A DNA stretch of 34,509 bases from Cyclobacteriaceae bacterium. GTDB lineage: Bacteria > Bacteroidota > Bacteroidia > Cytophagales > Cyclobacteriaceae. The notes beneath the pieces are model-generated. The model had not been told where the DNA came from. It searched no databases and worked only from the letters and a program-made list of their open reading frames with translations. The first letter of the stretch is position 1. Each line of letters opens with the position of its first letter. Position numbers and translations under genes: made by a program. This document shows, piece after piece, positions 30,789 through 34,509 of this stretch. The stretch is taken from NCBI GenBank assembly GCA_020832305.1, contig JAFIEV010000039.1:1-34509 (forward strand). The letters run 5' to 3'.

Positions 30789-31985
30789 ATGGACATTTTG
30801 TATGCATATCAAGACAATTTGATCCGGCAGGTGCGTAATGATTTCTTCAGACACCTCCTGGATAAAATCAGGTGGGAGCAGCGTATGCTGGCCATTAAAG
30901 GTCCCCGCGGATCTGGAAAAACAACCTTGATGCTCCAATATATCCGGTATCACCTTAAAAAGCCAAGGGAGCAGGTGCTATATGTGACGGCAGATCATTA
31001 TTGGTTTTATACCCATAACCTGGTAGAAACGGCGGATGAGTTTTACAAAAATGGTGGACGCTATTTGTTTATCGATGAGGTACACAAATATCCATTTTGG
31101 TCAAGGGAACTTAAAAATATTTATGATGGCTATCCGGAATTGAGGGTTGTTTTTTCTTCCTCATCGGCATTGGACATTTACCGTGGTGAGGCTGACTTGA
31201 GTCGCAGGGTTATTGCGTACGAACTACCCGGACTGTCATTTAGGGAATTCTTAGTAATGGAAGGGTACATAAATTTTCCATCGATAGTCTGGGATGATCT
31301 GCTGACACGGCATCATGAACTCGCTGCAGAAATTGTGGGTATCGTACAACCCATACCTTTATTCAAAAAATATCTCCGGTATGCTTACTTGCCCCTTTAT
31401 CGGGAAAGCACTCCTGAAGAAGTACCCATACGTCTTAATCAAACGATAAATACGGTGGTAGAAACTGACCTGGCGTTTATAGCGGGCTATAATCAGGGGG
31501 CGGCATTCAAAATCAAGAAACTGTTGGGTGTACTGGCAGAATCAACGCCATTCAAACCCAATATTTCAGCTCTGGCCAGGAAGTTGGATGTAAGCCGTGA
31601 AACTATTTATGGTTGGTTCACACACCTTGAGAAGGCCCGATTGCTCAATTTACTAACAGCCACGGGAAAGGGTGTATCACTCTTGCAGAAGCCTGAAAAG
31701 GTGTATTTAGAAAATACCAATTTGGCCTTTGCATTGAAAGCCATTCCTGATCCTGGCGCCATCAGGGAGACTTTTTTACTTAATCAGCTGGTAAACGTCG
31801 GTTTGGAGGTAACCATGCCAAAAAGTGGCGATTTCAATGTATTGGATGTGTATATCGAAGTGGGGGGTAAAAATAAAAATGCTACACAGGTCAAATCCAG
31901 ACAGCAGTACCTGGTAGCGGCAGACGACATAGAAATTGGTTTTGGAACAAAAGTCCCCTTGTGGCTATTCGGGTTTATGTATTGA
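30789..31985 (+). CDS. AAA-family ATPase with C-terminal DUF4143 domain
   Basis: A 398-residue protein of the AAA_14/DUF4143 type, frequent and multi-copy in Bacteroidota. Walker A GPRGSGKTT (38-46), Walker B YLFIDEVHK (92-100), sensor-like VVFSSSSALDI (120-130) and LSRR (137-140) form the ATPase. A winged-helix-like segment (about 250-285, FKPNISALARKLDVSRETIYGWF) follows. The C-terminal DUF4143 module has a GDFNVLDVYIEVGGKNK segment (347-363) resembling a PD-(D/E)xK nuclease core. The biological role is unknown; suggestions for the family include mobile-element or defence-related functions. All motifs are intact, unlike the two neighbouring fragments. Start chosen at ATG 30789 on family start (MDILYAYQDNLI) and promoter position. 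Confidence 0.9.
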   Translation: MDILYAYQDNLIRQVRNDFFRHLLDKIRWEQRMLAIKGPRGSGKTTLMLQYIRYHLKKPREQVLYVTADHYWFYTHNLVETADEFYKNGGRYLFIDEVHKYPFWSRELKNIYDGYPELRVVFSSSSALDIYRGEADLSRRVIAYELPGLSFREFLVMEGYINFPSIVWDDLLTRHHELAAEIVGIVQPIPLFKKYLRYAYLPLYRESTPEEVPIRLNQTINTVVETDLAFIAGYNQGAAFKIKKLLGVLAESTPFKPNISALARKLDVSRETIYGWFTHLEKARLLNLLTATGKGVSLLQKPEKVYLENTNLAFALKAIPDPGAIRETFLLNQLVNVGLEVTMPKSGDFNVLDVYIEVGGKNKNATQVKSRQQYLVAADDIEIGFGTKVPLWLFGFMY

Positions 31986-32030
31986 CGGAATATGAGGTTG
32001 AATTCTGAAGTAGTTTTGTTGTTTTAGCTT

Positions 32031-32532
32031 ATGAGTATCACCGGAACCCATATCGCCTATTAACATACCTGTCATCGCAAACTTTGGCTTTTTGCCAACG
32101 GCAACTTCAGATATTGTAGCTGAAGGAAAGCTCATAGGTGAAACATCCTATCAGGACCGGGCGCAGAAATACACTGAATTGGAAATTGACGGTATTAAAA
32201 TTGACTATTACGATGCTAAAAACCATGTGATCCACGAAGTAAAAAAATCTGATAAGGTTGAATATGCCCATAGCGCCCAGGTAAAATATTACATGTATAT
32301 TCTTCAAAAACACGGCATTTCCGGTGTATCGGCCTTACTGGAATATCCCAAAATGCGGCAAAGACAAATCATTGAGTGGAAAGACGGAGATAGAAATGAA
32401 GTAGAAACCTGGATAAGGTAAATCCAATCGCTAATTGCAAAAGAAACCTGTCCGCCACTTGAAAAATGAAGCATTTGTCGTTCTTGCAGCTATTATGATT
32501 TTCGCAATGCAACTGAAAATGAAGAAAAATAG
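32031..32532 (+). pseudogene. Decayed cas4-like (Dna2/Cas4, DUF83) gene
   Basis: Translating across frames recovers a whole Cas4-like protein. ATG 32031 gives MSITGTHIAY, a TAA stop (32061-32063), then HTCHRKLWLFANG with the N-terminal Fe-S cysteine. A small frameshifting deletion near 32100 follows. The next frame gives TSDIVAEGKLI...IDYYDAKNHVIHEVKKSDK with the RecB-type D...ExK nuclease motif, and continues to EVETWIR. Then come a TAA (32419-32421), IQSLIAKETCPPLEK, a TGA (32467-32469) and SICRSCSYYDF. In that last segment the final Fe-S cysteine is Arg (CGC). With three stops and a frameshift it cannot make full-length Cas4. The longest open part (about 109 codons, no good start) retains the nuclease core. 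No cas1, cas2 or CRISPR array lies in the window. Confidence 0.88.
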
Positions 32533-32564
32533 TTATATTAGTATGTCAAATTACAATCAAGTGC

Positions 32565-32801
32565 ATGGTGGAAACTAGAATTACCATTACCACAGACAAT
32601 CAAAAGCTAATAGATAAAATTCTACTTCTCTTAAAAAAAGAAGAGGCTACATACCAATTAGAAGACTCAAATTCCCCGGTCAGTGAGAAAGTTGTTGGCT
32701 TGATGAATAAATATGCAAGTCAAAATCTCATACATACGATTAAAGATCCCAAAAAATGGCAACAAAAAGACAGGGTTGACAGGTCACTTCCACAGCGGTA
32801 A
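32565..32801 (+). CDS. Small antitoxin-like protein, orphan
   Basis: A 78-residue charged protein starting MVETRITITTDNQ, with a helical lysine-rich middle (KLIDKILLLLKKEEATYQLED). Its C-terminus IKDPKKWQQKDRVDRSLPQR recalls the DPxxWQxxxRxDRxLPxR ending of small Bacteroidota antitoxins that sit before PIN-domain toxins. No toxin gene follows: the next gene is the convergent response regulator 44 nt away. It is therefore either an orphan antitoxin, a degenerate module or an unrelated small protein. The assignment rests on motif memory and is tentative. Confidence 0.5.
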   Translation: MVETRITITTDNQKLIDKILLLLKKEEATYQLEDSNSPVSEKVVGLMNKYASQNLIHTIKDPKKWQQKDRVDRSLPQR

Positions 32802-32845
32802 TTTTGTTTTTACCTGATGGTATTCCGCACATTGATATAAAACAT

Positions 32846-33529
32846 CTACAACTCAAGGTTACTTTTGTACGAACGGGATAATTTGAGCCAGGTCTCTCCT
32901 ATTCGGATTTTGTCTTGTGTGTATGCAGTGATTTTTTGTTTGTTAACAACAAACGACCTGTGAATTTGCAGAAAGTCTGGACTTTGTAAAAGCTGTATGG
33001 CTTCTTTCAAAGTCATTTTGGAGATAATGGGTTTCTCTTTGTTCGTATAAAACTTCACATAATCGCCCATTGCTTCCAGATACAAAACATCTGCATAAAA
33101 AATTTTGACCATTTGCCTGTCTACTGATACAAACAAGTGATCTTTAGTCTTTGGGCTTTCAATTTTTGCCGAGTGTTGCTGCTCAATAGGGTATAATGCC
33201 TTTAAAAATCGCTCAAAAGAAACAGGCTTCACAAGATAGTCCAGGGCTTTTACCTCAAAAGCCTCCACCGCATAATTTCTATGGGCGGTAATAAATATCA
33301 CATACGGAATTTTGGAGATGCTCTTTACCATAGTGAGACCATCCAAACCAGGCATTTCAATATCAAGAAACAATATATCAGCCTGATTATGAATCAGGTA
33401 TTCTCTTACCTCCCATGCATTTTTAAACACCCCCTTTAAATGCAAATATGGCACCTGCTCAACAAAAGACTGTATGAGCTGCCTGGCCAAAGGTTCATCA
33501 TCTGCTATGATACAGTTAAAAGCTTGCAT
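32846..33529 (-). CDS. LytTR-family response regulator
   Basis: A 227-residue transcription regulator. The receiver domain (about 1-115) has acidic D10-D11, phosphoacceptor D56 in LFLDIEMPGLDG, T81 in FITAHR and K101 in YLVKP. The LytTR DNA-binding domain (about 128-227) has FVSVDRQMVKIFYADVLYLEAMGDYVKFYT and the LQIHRSFVVNKQKI segment. ATG 33529 (MQAFNCIIADDEP) is preferred; an in-frame one at 33544 adds five residues. Its start overlaps the stop of the histidine-kinase gene by 14 nt, indicating a coupled two-gene system. Target genes cannot be told from the sequence. Confidence 0.95.
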   Translation of the reverse strand: MQAFNCIIADDEPLARQLIQSFVEQVPYLHLKGVFKNAWEVREYLIHNQADILFLDIEMPGLDGLTMVKSISKIPYVIFITAHRNYAVEAFEVKALDYLVKPVSFERFLKALYPIEQQHSAKIESPKTKDHLFVSVDRQMVKIFYADVLYLEAMGDYVKFYTNKEKPIISKMTLKEAIQLLQSPDFLQIHRSFVVNKQKITAYTQDKIRIGETWLKLSRSYKSNLEL

Positions 33530-34509
33530 GAGCGGGCAACACAATTTTTAAATTGTACAAGTTTTTATCTATGCTTGAATCCATCGAAAAATCACTGCCA
33601 TAAAAGTAGTAAAATTGCTTTCTGATATTCTCAAGACCTATTCCCGTTTTGTTCATTTCCTTATTCGGATTAAAAGAATTTTGCGCTTCAATCAACAGCA
33701 TTCCATTTTCTCCTTTCACTTTCAATCGAATTACTACCTGTCCTGCATTATTCATGGCGGCATGCTTAAAGCAGTTTTCCACTATGGTAATCAACACCAG
33801 CGAAGGAATCCTGATTGGATCCGATGCATTTAGATCTATCGATTTAGTCAGTATTAAACGATCTTCATAGCGCATGCTTTCCAGGTAAATAAAATCATTC
33901 ATGATGGCTATTTCACTCTGGATGTTAACCAGTTCATTCTTTTCTACATGCAAAATATAATCCAGCAAACTGCTTAATTTCAGTACCAGTTCAGGCGCTT
34001 TTTCTGATTTCTGAAGCGTAAGTGCGTACAAATTATTCAAAGTATTGAATAAAAAATGTGGATGCAATTGGGTCTTTAAAAAGCGCAATTCAGCTTCCGC
34101 TACGTTTTTAAGTGCTCTTTCCTTTTCCTGGATTGTCTGGCTCCATTTTCTGATACTTTGAATTGCCACAAAGAGAATAACCAATAAAAATAAAATGGCA
34201 GTTAGGGTTAGCAAATCTCTGGTAGCAGGTGGCATACGGTAAAACTTGTAGTCTGCTACAAAAATAAATATGGCAGAATTGATGAGGGTTGCTGTGTACA
34301 ATGAAGCAATCAATATGTAAACCATGAAAACAAAAAACCTGATGTATCGCTGCTTCAGAAGGAATTCTTCCAGGAGATAATAGGTAATCAAATAAGCGCT
34401 ACCTATAGGAATCGGACTAAAGACCAAGGTCAGAAATATGGCTTCATGCCAATCGCCCTTGTAACCAATAATGAGAATACAAAGCGACAAGGCAAAAATC
34501 CAATATACA
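33516..34509 (-). CDS. LytS/YehU-type sensor histidine kinase (truncated by window edge)
   Basis: The frame is open to the right edge, so the true start lies outside the window; a TTG at 34490 is not a convincing start because coding continues through it (VYWIFA precedes it). Visible parts are about four transmembrane helices in the first ~110 residues and a coiled linker. The His_kinase (PF06580-type) H-box TQLHPHFLFNTLNNLYAL has the conserved His of PHFLFN, and the ATPase has N-box IVENCFKHA and GIGLENIRKQF. These kinases dimerise in the inner membrane and phosphorylate LytTR regulators. The partner overlaps by 14 nt. The signal is unknown. Confidence 0.93.
   Translation of the reverse strand, partial: VYWIFALSLCILIIGYKGDWHEAIFLTLVFSPIPIGSAYLITYYLLEEFLLKQRYIRFFVFMVYILIASLYTATLINSAIFIFVADYKFYRMPPATRDLLTLTAILFLLVILFVAIQSIRKWSQTIQEKERALKNVAEAELRFLKTQLHPHFLFNTLNNLYALTLQKSEKAPELVLKLSSLLDYILHVEKNELVNIQSEIAIMNDFIYLESMRYEDRLILTKSIDLNASDPIRIPSLVLITIVENCFKHAAMNNAGQVVIRLKVKGENGMLLIEAQNSFNPNKEMNKTGIGLENIRKQFYYFYGSDFSMDSSIDKNLYNLKIVLPAHASF

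Noticed and set aside
32092-32421. 109-codon frame as a functional short nuclease
   Set aside because: Cas4 sequence continues in other frames and past stops on both sides, so this is the longest surviving piece of a pseudogene.

Overview
The window looks like a chromosomal segment of a Bacteroidota bacterium, probably in or near the Cytophagales. The signs are TAnnTTTG-type -7 promoter elements, weak or absent Shine-Dalgarno sequences, a FISUMP-domain protein, a SusC-style carboxypeptidase-regulatory insert ending in VVVGYG, LytS/LytTR signalling, DUF4143 ATPases and several lipoproteins with clear lipoboxes. No rRNA, tRNA, CRISPR array or complete insertion sequence was seen. Assignments rest on motif reading only; no database search was possible.

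Region 1 (1-13.4 kb) is mostly housekeeping. It holds ftsH and rsfS (minus), biotin-protein ligase (plus), a YeiH-type exporter with a small membrane protein (minus), peptide deformylase with an omega-amidase-like nitrilase (plus), hemE (minus), ridA with a small membrane protein, galE, a DUF983 protein, a thioredoxin-fold protein and a TIP30-like oxidoreductase. About 1 kb between the nitrilase gene and hemE has no convincing gene. It carries an 82-bp unit in two tandem copies, a third copy with a 14-bp internal duplication, and several small hairpins.

Region 2 (about 14.0-19.4 kb) is the most interesting part. After a 1-Cys peroxiredoxin gene and about 490 bp of very A+T-rich DNA comes a tight plus-strand set: a polytopic membrane protein, a membrane-anchored TlpA-like thioredoxin (CxxC), a peptidase-containing ABC transporter (C39 protease + membrane domain + ATPase), a 77-residue winged-helix protein and a 74-residue peptide. 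That peptide has a textbook double-glycine leader and a hydrophobic Gly/Ala-rich core with one cysteine near each end. A strong hairpin follows, then two small membrane proteins suited to be immunity proteins. I read this as a bacteriocin-like locus: the transporter would cut the leader at GG and export the core, the thioredoxin would handle its cysteines, and the HTH protein could act on a 13-bp inverted repeat just upstream of the first gene. No HlyD-type adaptor or outer-membrane channel is encoded here.

Region 3 (19.8-29.5 kb) holds a SAM methyltransferase (minus), a DEAD-box helicase (plus), and a run of mostly minus-strand envelope genes: a DUF4139 protein with an inserted SusC-like regulatory domain, a small lipoprotein, a nucleoside-hydrolase-like lipoprotein beside a FISUMP protein, and an L,D-transpeptidase lipoprotein. 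An ABA4-like membrane protein gene follows on the plus strand.

Region 4 (29.7-32.8 kb) is a gene graveyard: a C-terminal remnant and a frameshifted internal duplicate of an AAA/DUF4143 ATPase beside one intact copy, a cas4-like pseudogene with stops and a frameshift but no other cas genes, and an orphan antitoxin-like ORF. The window closes with a LytTR response regulator overlapping a LytS-type histidine kinase that runs off the right edge.
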